A stretch of DNA of 64,000 nt from Planctomycetota bacterium (lineage in GTDB: Bacteria; Planctomycetota; UBA1135; GCA-002748355), in NCBI GenBank assembly GCA_002748355.1, contig PDSF01000051.1:25032-89031 (forward strand), read 5' to 3'. Position numbers and translations under genes: made by a program. Below the pieces are notes generated by a model. It ran no database searches, was not told the origin of the DNA, and saw only the letters and a program-made list of their open reading frames with translations. Shown in pieces: positions 1-7,550 of the stretch; within the stretch, counting starts at the first letter, position 1; every line of letters starts with the position of its first letter.

Positions 1-43
1 CCTGCACCAGGGCGCAGGCTTTCGCGAGTTCCGCGGCGTCCAT
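1..43 (-). CDS. Start of an unidentified gene downstream of ndk (truncated by window edge)
   Basis: An ATG lies 4 bases after the ndk stop codon and opens a frame reading MDAAELAKACALVQ before the window ends. The close spacing suggests co-transcription with ndk. Fourteen residues are too few to name a product. The N-terminus would be compatible with several small cytosolic proteins, for example a ribosome silencing factor, but this is only a guess. Confidence 0.45.
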   Translation of the reverse strand, partial: MDAAELAKACALVQ

Positions 44-47
44 GGCT

Positions 48-530
48 TCAGCTATCGCGGCCGAGCTCTTCCACCGGATCGTAGATCCAGAGCTGGGCGG
101 CGTGCTCATACTCGATCAGTTCCTCGGCTGCGAAGAAGAGCTTCAGCTCTTTGGCGGCAGCCTCCGGCGAGTCCGAGCCGTGGATCAGGTTGAAGGAGTT
201 GCTGACCCCGAAGTCGCCACGGATGGTTCCGGCCTCGGCCTTGCTGCCGAAGGTGGCGCCCATCATCTTGCGGCAGATCTCGATGGCGCCGATGCCTTCG
301 AAGGCGAAGGCGACGATCGGCGAGGAAGTCATGAAGGAGACCAGGCCCTTGTAGAAGGGCTTGTCCTTGTGGGCGCTGTAGTGCTGAGCTGCGAGCTCGT
401 CGCTCATCTGCATAAACTTCATGCCGACGAGCTTCATGCCTTTGTCTTCGAAGCGGGTCAAGATACGGCCGATAAGACCACGTTGGACCGCGTCGGGCTT
501 GGCTAGGATGAGGGTGCGTTGCATTTCCAT
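48..530 (-). CDS. ndk: Nucleoside diphosphate kinase
   Basis: This 160-residue protein transfers the gamma phosphate of a nucleoside triphosphate to a nucleoside diphosphate through a phosphohistidine and so balances dNTP and NTP pools in the cytosol. It opens with the family N-terminus (TLILAKPDAVQRG). The active-site motif NLIHGSDS is intact, with the phosphorylated histidine at residue 117. The family is usually about 140-150 residues, so there is a short C-terminal extension. The gene diverges from the lipoprotein gene starting at 625, leaving about 94 bases for both promoters, and is followed after 4 bases by another gene running off the window. Confidence 0.97.
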   Translation of the reverse strand: MEMQRTLILAKPDAVQRGLIGRILTRFEDKGMKLVGMKFMQMSDELAAQHYSAHKDKPFYKGLVSFMTSSPIVAFAFEGIGAIEICRKMMGATFGSKAEAGTIRGDFGVSNSFNLIHGSDSPEAAAKELKLFFAAEELIEYEHAAQLWIYDPVEELGRDS

Positions 531-624
531 GGCGAGTTTCCAGATTGGGAGGACCCTGCGGGGCAGGTGCTTCTCGAGGCGGGGACACGCAGGCTATGCT
601 CGCGCGGCCCAAGGGATGCGAAAA

Positions 625-1353
625 ATGGCCCAAGACGATAGCCAGAGTCGGCGTCCGAATGAAGCACCGAGAGCGCGAGCCCGGGGCTTGGTGGCGCGTT
701 GCTCAGCTTGGGGGCTCTGCCTCAGCGCTGCCCTCTGCAGCTTGGGCTGCCGTGTTCCCGATGCGCGGGAGGACGACTTCCTCCTACACAACGAGAGCCT
801 GCTGGAGATGCTCGGCGCTGAGGTGGGGAACCGGGAGATCCGGCGGCGCGAGCTGATACGGCGTAAGAAGCGCCTCGAGCTTGCCCTCTCCCAGAAGCAG
901 GAAGAACTCCAGGACATCGAGAATCGTGAGTTGCTGGTGCGGAGCCGGGTCATCGAGCAGCGTGGCGTGCTCGCGGCGTCCCTCGGTGAACTCACCAAGC
1001 TCGAAGCTGCGGTGGTCGCAAAAAAAGCGCGTGCCGATGCGGTCCGCAAGGAGCTTGCGGCCATCCAGGCGCAGGAGAAGCAGCTGGCGCAGCTCAAGGC
1101 GCGTGCGAAGACCCTTCCCGCTGAGATCGCGGCGCTGAGCAAGCAGCTTGCCGTTTTGGCGGCCAAGAAGAAGGAGCAAGAGGGCCGGCTGCCGGCTTCG
1201 GTGAAGAAGGCTGCAGCAGCGAAGCCCGCGGCGAAGAAGCCCGCGGCGAAGAAGGCCGCAGCGAAGAAGCCAGCTCCGGCGAAGAAGACAAAGCCCGCAG
1301 AGGCGAAACCCGCGGCGGCGAAGAAATCACCAGCAAAGAAGAAGGACGAATGA
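625..1353 (+). CDS. Coiled-coil lipoprotein with a lysine/alanine-rich H1-like tail
   Basis: I chose the ATG at 625 because AAGGGA (611-616) sits 8 bases upstream; an in-frame ATG at 616 lacks such spacing. The 242-residue product has a basic N-terminus, a hydrophobic stretch and a lipobox (SLGC), so it is probably an outer or inner membrane lipoprotein. The middle (about residues 55-175) is charged and heptad-like, rich in E, K, L and A, and reads as a long coiled coil. The last 60 or so residues are repeats of AAKKPAAKK type, as in histone H1 C-terminal tails. In an exported protein such a tail would more likely bind peptidoglycan, LPS or another anionic polymer than chromosomal DNA. Its stop overlaps the next start (ATGA). 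Function unknown. Confidence 0.75.
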   Translation: MAQDDSQSRRPNEAPRARARGLVARCSAWGLCLSAALCSLGCRVPDAREDDFLLHNESLLEMLGAEVGNREIRRRELIRRKKRLELALSQKQEELQDIENRELLVRSRVIEQRGVLAASLGELTKLEAAVVAKKARADAVRKELAAIQAQEKQLAQLKARAKTLPAEIAALSKQLAVLAAKKKEQEGRLPASVKKAAAAKPAAKKPAAKKAAAKKPAPAKKTKPAEAKPAAAKKSPAKKKDE

Positions 1354-1796
1354 GCGAAAGCACGGACCCATCGATCTCCTTGGATTCCCTCCTCGAAAAG
1401 AGCGCATTGGCGGCGATGCGGGTGGAGCTTGGGCTGCTGACCCCGAAGCAACACAGCGATGCTACGGAGCTGCTCAAGGCGAGCCCTGAGCACTTTGATG
1501 GGGCGCGGCTCATCCAGATCTGCCTGGAAGGGCGCGCCGCTGACGATCAGCGAGTAGCCCAGCGTTCGCTGGGGACCCTGCGCTCTCGTTTTGTAAGCGA
1601 TGGGGGAGGGAAGCGGCGTCGTCGTCCACGAGCCCTTCTCGTGCGGGCCGGGGCGAGCTTGACCGCGAAGCTGATCTTCTCAGCCCTCTACACCTTGGTC
1701 CTGGTCGCCTTGCTGTATATGCTTCACCACCACTGGCCTTCCATCGATATCTACGAGTTCGGTGATAAGGTCAGGCTCTTGCTGGGGCTCGGCTGA
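1350..1796 (+). CDS. Hypothetical single-pass membrane protein
   Basis: This gene starts in a 4-base overlap with the preceding lipoprotein stop, so the two are translationally coupled. The 148-residue product has a soluble N-terminal part of about 100 residues, a basic patch (KRRRRPR) that should keep that part cytosolic, and one membrane segment near residues 110-130 (KLIFSALYTLVLVALLYML), followed by a short tail. I recognise no domain. The pairing with a coiled-coil lipoprotein suggests a small envelope complex, but that is inference. Confidence 0.7.
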   Translation: MSESTDPSISLDSLLEKSALAAMRVELGLLTPKQHSDATELLKASPEHFDGARLIQICLEGRAADDQRVAQRSLGTLRSRFVSDGGGKRRRRPRALLVRAGASLTAKLIFSALYTLVLVALLYMLHHHWPSIDIYEFGDKVRLLLGLG

Positions 1797-1892
1797 GCTC
1801 CTACGCCACCCCCCGAGTTCCGGCCGCCGACTCGGGTCTGAGCAGGCGGAGTTTCTCGTTCTCGCTAGCCCCGCAAGCGGCGTGCAAGATTT

Positions 1893-1911
1893 TGTGGATA
1901 ACCTGTTGAAA
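1893..1911 (+). promoter_or_regulatory. DnaA-box-like site, copy 1
   Basis: Bases 1893-1901 read TGTGGATAA, the exact reverse complement of the consensus DnaA box TTATCCACA. The site continues into CCTGTTGAAA. Bases 1897-1911 are nearly repeated at 2018-2032 (GATAA-Y-CTGTTGA-W-A). Two related sites 121 bases apart make chance less likely but do not establish an origin. Confidence 0.4.
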
Positions 1912-2017
1912 AGGGCTGGGGCAGGGGCCACTATGCCTCGACTCGCAGCAGGGGACTGCTGTGAGTCGCGCTTTGCGCGCTGGAGCTGTCGACTGCGGCA
2001 GCCCGAGGAAAGGCACT

Positions 2018-2032
2018 GATAATCTGTTGATA
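2018..2032 (+). promoter_or_regulatory. DnaA-box-like site, copy 2 (diverged)
   Basis: GATAATCTGTTGATA differs from bases 1897-1911 at only two positions and has the same orientation. Its first bases (CTGATAA) are a weaker match to the DnaA box than copy 1. Confidence 0.3.
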
Positions 2033-2217
2033 GCTCCGTCCTCCTAGTGGTCGCTTGTTTTTCTTGCAGGCCCCTGCAAAAGAGGACGTATCGAATCCGA
2101 ACGCTCCGAGTTGGGGAGGTGGAACCCCCACTTGGGAGTAGGATCCGAGTTCCCGAGATGCGCCTGCCTTTGTGTAGGCCATCCTTCGAGCCTGGATCCC
2201 GATCGATACCCGGGTGG

Positions 2218-2283
2218 CCGCTGCGGGTTGGGGAACTCCCCTCCCTAACCGCCCTCCCCATCCCGCAGCGGATCCCCCTTTTT
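2218..2283 (+). terminator. Long GC hairpin followed by a T run
   Basis: CCGCTGCGGG (2218-2227) pairs perfectly with CCCGCAGCGG (2262-2271), extended by TGGGG with CCCCA. Five Ts follow at 2279-2283, seven bases after the stem. It may be an internal stem of an RNA or a first terminator. Confidence 0.45.
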
Positions 2284-2324
2284 CCTCGCCTCCCAGGCGA
2301 GGAAACTGGTCGGTCGGAAGGTGG

Positions 2325-2370
2325 ACAAGCCCTGTTGGCGTTCGCGCCAGTGGGGCTTGTTTGTTTTTGT
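2325..2370 (+). terminator. Rho-independent terminator with UUCG loop
   Basis: ACAAGCCC (2325-2332) pairs with GGGCTTGT (2353-2360). Inside, TGGCG and CGCCA close a TTCG tetraloop. TTGTTTTTGT follows directly. It ends a plus-strand transcript that has no convincing protein in front of it. Confidence 0.75.
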
Positions 2371-2569
2371 GGGTGGTGGTTCTGGGGCGGCGTTTCCAGA
2401 GCGATGTTTCTCGGGAGGGGGATGGCGCCGCGGCTGCTTGAGGTTTTTCTCTTCGGGGGCTTTTCTCCTCCGTGGCTTTTGCCTTCCTGGCCGGCTTTCC
2501 GGCTTCCATCCTTTCCCCACCCTCCTCTGGCGCGTAGCCTCGCTGCCAAGCGACTAGGGAGAGCATCCT

Positions 2570-3256
2570 GTGGGATTTAGACAAGGAGAGAGCGGTGGTA
2601 GAGGCTCGGGCCCTGCCCCGCGAGGATTCGGGGCCGGCGTCGTGCCGCTGCTGTCGCTGAGCCAGAGCCTTGCGCTCGCCAAGCAGGAGTTTGCCCGGGC
2701 TCGCCGCTACGGCTATCCATTGAGCCTTGGCGTCGCGCGGGTGGATCGGCTTGAGAACCTCAGCGATCTCTATGGAAAAGAGGCCCGCCCCTTGCTCTTT
2801 GAGCAGGTCGCCCGGCTCTTCCAGTCTCGATCACGCAGCACGGATCTCTTGGGGCGGCTTTCGGACGATCGCTTGCTCTGGGTTCTTCCGCACACCGAGC
2901 TGGGTGGGGCCCGCGTCGCCGCGGACCGCATGCGCTGTGCCGTGGAAGAGCTGGAGCTGCAGTCTGGGCAGCGGAGCATCCACGTCACGCTCTGCGTTGG
3001 CCTCGCCTGCAGCTTTGGGCAAAGCACTCTCTTCTTCGATTCTTTGCTGATGCAGGCCGAGCAGGCGCTTGAGCGGGCTCAGGGCCGTGGCGGCAATCTG
3101 GTCGAGGAGCATCCTCTTCCAGCTGTTCCTGATCCGGAGCCGCGAGTTACTGAGGGTGGCGAAGAGGGTGGCGAAGAGGGTGGCGAAGAGGATCGCGAAG
3201 CGGGTGGCCAAGAGAAGCGCTCGCCAGGGGAAGAACGCCGAGGCCCGTCCTCGTGA
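2570..3256 (+). CDS. Degenerate GGDEF-like protein with an acidic repeat tail
   Basis: The GTG at 2570 is preceded by AGGGAGAG (2556-2563). The 228-residue product has a GGDEF-type fold signature: ARRYGYPLSLGVARVDRL, a helix-rich segment and LLGRLSDDRLLWVLPHT where the GGDEF active-site loop would be. The loop reads RLSDDR, not GG(D/E)EF, so it is probably not an active diguanylate cyclase; it may bind nucleotides or act as a scaffold. After residue 185 the chain is Glu/Gly-rich, built from a 12-base tandem repeat. Its stop overlaps the GTG of the membrane protein at 3253, so the two are coupled. Confidence 0.7.
   Translation: MGFRQGESGGRGSGPAPRGFGAGVVPLLSLSQSLALAKQEFARARRYGYPLSLGVARVDRLENLSDLYGKEARPLLFEQVARLFQSRSRSTDLLGRLSDDRLLWVLPHTELGGARVAADRMRCAVEELELQSGQRSIHVTLCVGLACSFGQSTLFFDSLLMQAEQALERAQGRGGNLVEEHPLPAVPDPEPRVTEGGEEGGEEGGEEDREAGGQEKRSPGEERRGPSS
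3152..3199 (+). repeat. 12-bp tandem repeat in coding sequence
   Basis: Three exact copies of GAGGGTGGCGAA (3152-3187) and a fourth diverged copy (3188-3199) encode the E-G-G-E acidic tail of the GGDEF-like protein. Copy number could vary without breaking the frame. Confidence 0.85.
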
Positions 3257-5088
3257 GCACCGAGGCGCCCCAGGTTCTCGGGGGCGGCTCGCGCGGTTCG
3301 CTGCTCTTCTGCGTCCTGGCCCTCCTCATCCTCCTGTTTTCCTGGGGGCGCAGGCTCGATACCCCTTTCTCCCGCGTTCTTGGCTTCGCTGACTGGATCG
3401 GCAATGAGAACGGGCGTTTTGCTTGGAACCACGTGCGCTATGGCTTTGGCGTCACCGGTGGGGCGCAGCTGCGGAACCTGGAGAAGGCGCCGCCGGAGGA
3501 TCGCCTGGTCTACCACGCGCATCCGGGCACCCTTGATGCCCTGGTGGGCGTGGTGTTTTTGATCCTGGGGGACAAGCCTGTTTGGGCGCATCGTCTCATC
3601 CCCCTGATCGCGGCCCTTATCGGCTTATTGCTGCTGGCACGACTGGCGCAAGCGCTTGGAGTGGATCCTCCTCTGGTGCTCGGGATCTATGCGCTCTTGC
3701 CGATGAGCAATGTGCATGGGATCAATCTGAGCTACGAGCCGCTTTGCATCACCGCCATGCTCGGCTTGCTACTGCTCCATCAGCGGGGGTGGCGCTGGCG
3801 CTTGTTGCCCCTGCTCTGGCTCTTTGGGCTCATCGACTATCCGGTGCTCTACCTCGGGCCTTGGTTTGCGCTCGTTGCCCTGCTACGCCGGGAGCGCAGC
3901 TGGCTCGGCCTTGGGCTCTGGACGGGAGCTCTCGCCGCTACCTGCCTGGCGTCCATCGGCACCCACCTCGGACACCTGCTCTGGTCGATGGGGGGGCTGC
4001 GGGCAGGGCATGGGCCCTCCTGGGATGAATACATCCTGCAGGTGCTGAGCAAGGGCGCGCAGAGCCTGCCAGCGCTCGGGGACTTCCTCGCTTCCCAGGG
4101 CCAATTCCTGGCGCAGGGATACACCCTGCCGCTGCTTCTCTGCACCCTCGTCGGCTGTGTGCTCCTGGCCCGGGACGCGAAACGCTGGCCTTGGGCCTAT
4201 GCCTTTGGCTTCGTCGCCGGGCTGCACTTTGTCGCCTTCCCGGCGCATGCCTGGCGCCATGACTTTTGGCTTTGCTACCTGGCGCCCTTGGTGGCGCTGG
4301 CTAGTGCGAGGATGCTCTCAAGGCTGCCTCGGCTTCTGTGCTACTCGGTCTTGCTCCTATCCTGCGTGCTGGCCACCTGGCGTTCGGAGCGGATCTGGCA
4401 AGAGCGAGCCGAGCCGCCGGTGCAGGAAATGGGGCAGGAACTCGCGGCTGAGTTCCAAGACACAGCTGTGCTCTTTGCCTTTCGGACTCCGGCGGCTTGG
4501 GCCCTGGAGTTTTGGCGTGAGCATCCGGTGCACGACGCGGAGCGCTTGTTTCTCCCTGGCGAGGAGGCCAAGGGTTGGTCTCAGCTCATCGAGGAGCTTG
4601 GGACGCTGGGGCAGATGGAACGACCGATGTTTGGGGTGATCCCCCAGAACTTTGCCAAGTTTGTGCCGCTGCTCGATGAGGCCTTTCCTGGGGCTAGGCG
4701 TGCTTCGCGCGGGCGTTTCCATGTCTGGGCGCTGGATGACTTCGTGCGCGAGCCAGGGCGTTCGCCCTATATGCGCGAAAAGCTTGGGGTTGAGGTTTGT
4801 GAACGTTTGGCGCGGAGAGTTCGGGCCTTGCGCGCATTGGTGCTGGTCCCTGCCGGAGCTCATTTGCATGTGCTTGGCCCCGATCGTTCCGCTCTCTTGT
4901 GGTTTAGAAGTCGGCGCCTGAGCACGGGGCCGCTGGCCGAACTCGATGCGGAGACCAGAGCCAAGGCCTATTTGGCGGCCTTCGATGGCAGCGGCTCGGC
5001 GGTAAAGCTACGCAAGAGCTTTGCTAGCGATCTCGTTCTTAGGGAGCTTCCTCTTGGGTTGCGCGTCTTGGTTCGCGTCCCGCGCTGA
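3253..5088 (+). CDS. Polytopic membrane protein, GT-C glycosyltransferase-like
   Basis: The 611-residue product starts at a GTG overlapping the previous stop (GTGA). It has one N-terminal membrane helix, a periplasmic loop (about residues 40-95) containing acidic and aromatic residues, then a block of about nine hydrophobic helices to residue 380, and a C-terminal soluble domain of about 220 residues. This layout resembles GT-C glycosyltransferases (PMT, ArnT or GT83 type) that use polyprenyl-phosphate sugars, with catalytic acids in the first periplasmic loop. I see no specific signature that fixes the substrate, so the family assignment is tentative. Confidence 0.7.
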   Translation: MSTEAPQVLGGGSRGSLLFCVLALLILLFSWGRRLDTPFSRVLGFADWIGNENGRFAWNHVRYGFGVTGGAQLRNLEKAPPEDRLVYHAHPGTLDALVGVVFLILGDKPVWAHRLIPLIAALIGLLLLARLAQALGVDPPLVLGIYALLPMSNVHGINLSYEPLCITAMLGLLLLHQRGWRWRLLPLLWLFGLIDYPVLYLGPWFALVALLRRERSWLGLGLWTGALAATCLASIGTHLGHLLWSMGGLRAGHGPSWDEYILQVLSKGAQSLPALGDFLASQGQFLAQGYTLPLLLCTLVGCVLLARDAKRWPWAYAFGFVAGLHFVAFPAHAWRHDFWLCYLAPLVALASARMLSRLPRLLCYSVLLLSCVLATWRSERIWQERAEPPVQEMGQELAAEFQDTAVLFAFRTPAAWALEFWREHPVHDAERLFLPGEEAKGWSQLIEELGTLGQMERPMFGVIPQNFAKFVPLLDEAFPGARRASRGRFHVWALDDFVREPGRSPYMREKLGVEVCERLARRVRALRALVLVPAGAHLHVLGPDRSALLWFRSRRLSTGPLAELDAETRAKAYLAAFDGSGSAVKLRKSFASDLVLRELPLGLRVLVRVPR

Positions 5089-5160
5089 GCTGGGTTTGCT
5101 ATGAGTTGAACTGGCCCGTAACAATGCCCGGGTCTCAAGTTGAAAGGGAGGGACTGGGCC

Positions 5161-6063
5161 ATGACGATTCTCGGGCGATCTACAGGAGCCTTCCTCGGCT
5201 TGGGAAGTCCGTTCTCGGACTTCGATACCAGTCGCTTCGTCGTTGTCGCCCTGCCTTTTGAGGGGAGTGCTGGCGGCCGCGCTGGGGCTCGGAAGGGTGC
5301 AGCCGCCGTATTGGAAGCTTCCAAGCGTATCGAGCTCTTTGACGCTGAGAGCTTCGTCAACGCTGCGCGCTACGGCATTGCTACGATGGAGCCGGAAGTG
5401 ACGGCCAAGGACCCTGGGCAACTGGCGCACTGGACCCAGCAGCTCGCAGATGCCGTGCCTGCCAGCAAGCGGGTGTTTTGGCTCGGAGGCGAGGGGAGCA
5501 TCAGCTACGGGCTCATCCGCTCCTACTTGGGCCGCTATCGCGATCTGACGGTGCTGCAGCTCGACGCCCACCCCAACCTGCGTTCGGAGTACCTGGGCAA
5601 GGTTCACCACGGGCGCATGACCGCCTTCCACAGGCTTCGCGAGGACCTGCCGATCGTGCAGGTGGGAGTGCGGAGCATGAGCGAGGAGGAGGCCGACCTG
5701 ACCGACAAGGGAAAGGTCACGACCTGGTTCGCCCATGACATGCAGGGGCGCAGCTTCGAGTCGGAAGTCGTGCCCGAGCTACTGGAGTCGCTCTCGGACC
5801 ATGTCTACGTCAACGTCGATATGACGGTGTTCGATCCCTCGCTTTGCCCTGGGGTCAACTTGCCTGAGCCTGGTGGCCTGGCCTGGCGTCAGGTCTTGAG
5901 CCTGCTGCGGGCGGTGGCCAAGGAAAGGGATATCGTCGGCATGGATGTGGTGGAGACGGTGCCCTTGCCCGAGCAGGAGGTCTCACAGCTGGTGGCGGCC
6001 AAGCTCATCTACAAGGTCATGGCCTACCTCGGGCTCAACCGCGGTTGGCCTACCCTGACTTGA
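5161..6063 (+). CDS. Ureohydrolase (agmatinase/arginase) family protein lacking metal ligands
   Basis: I chose the ATG at 5161 (AAAGGGAGGG 7-8 bases upstream) over an upstream TTG. The 300-residue protein has the agmatinase fold: GGEGS (109-113), DAHPNLR (135-141), DMTVFDP (220-226) and the PEPGGL loop. Active ureohydrolases use GG(D/E)HS, DAHxD and DxDxxDP to hold two Mn ions. Here His is Gly112, the second Asp is Asn139 and the second Asp of DxD is Thr222, so three of six ligands are lost. It is probably not a manganese hydrolase and may be a regulatory or binding pseudoenzyme. No polyamine or arginine genes adjoin it. Confidence 0.85.
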   Translation: MTILGRSTGAFLGLGSPFSDFDTSRFVVVALPFEGSAGGRAGARKGAAAVLEASKRIELFDAESFVNAARYGIATMEPEVTAKDPGQLAHWTQQLADAVPASKRVFWLGGEGSISYGLIRSYLGRYRDLTVLQLDAHPNLRSEYLGKVHHGRMTAFHRLREDLPIVQVGVRSMSEEEADLTDKGKVTTWFAHDMQGRSFESEVVPELLESLSDHVYVNVDMTVFDPSLCPGVNLPEPGGLAWRQVLSLLRAVAKERDIVGMDVVETVPLPEQEVSQLVAAKLIYKVMAYLGLNRGWPTLT

Positions 6064-6191
6064 GTCTGACTGAGGTCCTGCTCCTCTCTTGGCCTGAGCC
6101 CGCGTAGGGGCCAGGATGATGCCGTCCCGGCTCGCCAGCCCCGGTGCGAGCTTTCAGGCCCCGCTGTTCGCCACCCGACTGGGAGGAACCC

Positions 6192-7550
6192 ATGGAAGTC
6201 CTGATCGCCGAAGACGAACGATCGATTGCGCTGCCGCTCGTTGAGGACTTGGAGGAGGCTGGGCACAGCGTCCGCTGGGAGAGCACGGGAGCGCAGGCGA
6301 TGCGGGCGGTGGATGAGGCCGTCTTCGATGCGATCCTGACCGATGTGCGCATGCCGGGAGCTTCCGGCATCGAGCTACTGCAGAAGGTCAAGGCCAAGCG
6401 CCCCGAGACTGAGGTCATCGTGGTGACCGGGTATGCCACCGTCGAGCAGGCCGTTGAGGCCATGCGCTCGGGCGCTTTCGACTACATCCAGAAGCCCTTC
6501 CTCAACGAAGTGCTGGTGGAGCGCCTGGAGCAGATTCGGCGGCTTCGCGAGCTGCAGGAAGAGAACGAGCGCCTGCGCAGCGAGATCGACGGCAAGGAAG
6601 AGCCTGAGCTTGAGAACTTGATTGGGCAGTCGCGCAAGATGCTCGACGTGCTCAAGCTGGCGCGCACCGTTGCGCCTTCGGACACCACGGTCCTGATCGA
6701 GGGGGAGAGTGGCACGGGTAAGGAGCGCTTCGCGCGGGCGATCCACAAGCTCAGCGATCGGCGCCGCGGCCCCTTTGTCGCGGTCTCGGTGGGGGCCCTA
6801 CCGGAGAGCCTCCTTGAGGACGAGCTCTTTGGGCACGAGCGCGGCGCCTTCACCGATGCCGCGAAGGCGCGTAAGGGGCGCTTCGAACTGGCCAGCGGCG
6901 GCACCATCTTCCTCGACGATATCGACGACATGCCGATGAGCGTGCAGGTCAAGCTGCTGCGCGTGTTGCAGGAGCGGGAGTTCGAGCGCGTCGGTGGTGA
7001 GAAGACGGTGCAGGTCGACATCCGGGTGCTCTCGGCCACCAAGGTGGCGCTTGAGGAGCGGGTGCGCGAAGGCAAGTTTCGCGAAGACCTCTTCTACCGG
7101 CTCAAGGTCGTGCCTATCCAACTTCCGCCGCTGCGCGAGCGCCTCGACGACATCCCGCTGCTGACCGCGCACTTCGTGCAGCGCTTCGGCCAGGGCGAGA
7201 GCTTCGAGGTCAGGCCTGACGATCTCGACGCGATGATGCGCTACGACTGGCCCGGCAACATTCGGCAGTTGGAGAACCACATCGAGCGGGCGATTGCGCT
7301 GTCCGGCGGCCAAAAGGCCCTGCGCGTGGAGCACCTGCTTCCGGAAAGCCTGCAGCCGAGCGAAGTCCGGGCGGTGCCGCCTGATCAAGAGAAACGCACC
7401 CTGCGCGACGTGCTCGTCGAGGCGGAGAAAGCGCATCTCCGCCTCGTGCTGACCTCCCTCAGTGGCCACCGCACCAAGGCAGCCAAGGTCCTGGGGATCA
7501 GTCGCAAGGTGCTCTGGGAGAAGCTGAAGGACTACCAAATCGATGTTTGA
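6192..7550 (+). CDS. Sigma54-dependent NtrC-family response regulator
   Basis: The ATG at 6192 follows GGGAGGAA. The 452-residue protein has a receiver domain (E7, D8, phosphoacceptor D51 in ILTDVRMPG), a central AAA+ domain with Walker A GESGTGKE, and a C-terminal Fis-type helix-turn-helix (TKAAKVLGISRKVLWEKL). It should activate sigma54 promoters after phosphorylation. The loop that touches sigma54 reads GAFTDA, not GAFTGA, a substitution that occurs in natural family members. No histidine kinase is adjacent, so it is an orphan regulator. The downstream lipoprotein gene overlaps its end by 8 bases. Confidence 0.93.
   Translation: MEVLIAEDERSIALPLVEDLEEAGHSVRWESTGAQAMRAVDEAVFDAILTDVRMPGASGIELLQKVKAKRPETEVIVVTGYATVEQAVEAMRSGAFDYIQKPFLNEVLVERLEQIRRLRELQEENERLRSEIDGKEEPELENLIGQSRKMLDVLKLARTVAPSDTTVLIEGESGTGKERFARAIHKLSDRRRGPFVAVSVGALPESLLEDELFGHERGAFTDAAKARKGRFELASGGTIFLDDIDDMPMSVQVKLLRVLQEREFERVGGEKTVQVDIRVLSATKVALEERVREGKFREDLFYRLKVVPIQLPPLRERLDDIPLLTAHFVQRFGQGESFEVRPDDLDAMMRYDWPGNIRQLENHIERAIALSGGQKALRVEHLLPESLQPSEVRAVPPDQEKRTLRDVLVEAEKAHLRLVLTSLSGHRTKAAKVLGISRKVLWEKLKDYQIDV

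Larger units (their letters stand above)
2040..2370 (+). ncRNA. Candidate structured non-coding RNA ending at a terminator
   Basis: Within this interval are a TTGCAG/CTGCAA hairpin near 2066, three GGATCC segments able to pair with each other, a 10-bp stem 2218-2227 with 2262-2271 extended by TGGGG/CCCCA, an 11-bp stem at 2281-2305 and a final intrinsic terminator. I could not match it to RNase P RNA, tmRNA, SRP RNA or 6S RNA: their conserved blocks are absent. The 5' end is not defined. Strand is inferred from the terminator. Confidence 0.35.
1797..2569. other. Gene-poor 773-base region with DnaA-box-like motifs and structured-RNA signals
   Basis: No convincing protein is encoded: the open frames here overlap on both strands and are low complexity. 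The stretch contains a perfect DnaA-box sequence at 1893-1901, a related motif at 2018-2032, a long GC hairpin at 2218-2271 with a T run behind it, an 11-bp hairpin at 2281-2305, and a terminator at 2325-2370. The simplest reading is a plus-strand non-coding RNA ending near 2370, then the 5' region of the next gene. Confidence 0.5.

Noticed and set aside
1893..2032. Chromosomal replication origin
   Set aside because: Only one perfect and one diverged DnaA-type box, no AT-rich unwinding element and no origin-linked genes nearby; kept as motifs only.
1797..2370. RNase P RNA, tmRNA, 6S RNA or SRP RNA
   Set aside because: Conserved sequence blocks of each (for example GAGGAAAGTCCGG of RNase P RNA, the tmRNA T arm, the SRP GGAAGGAAGCAGCC loop) are absent; 6S is not excluded by structure but not supported.
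2047..2580. Long open frame in the gene-poor region (plus strand)
   Set aside because: Pro/Arg/Leu-rich low-complexity sequence, no domain pattern, crosses the terminator at 2325-2370 and overlaps the next gene start.
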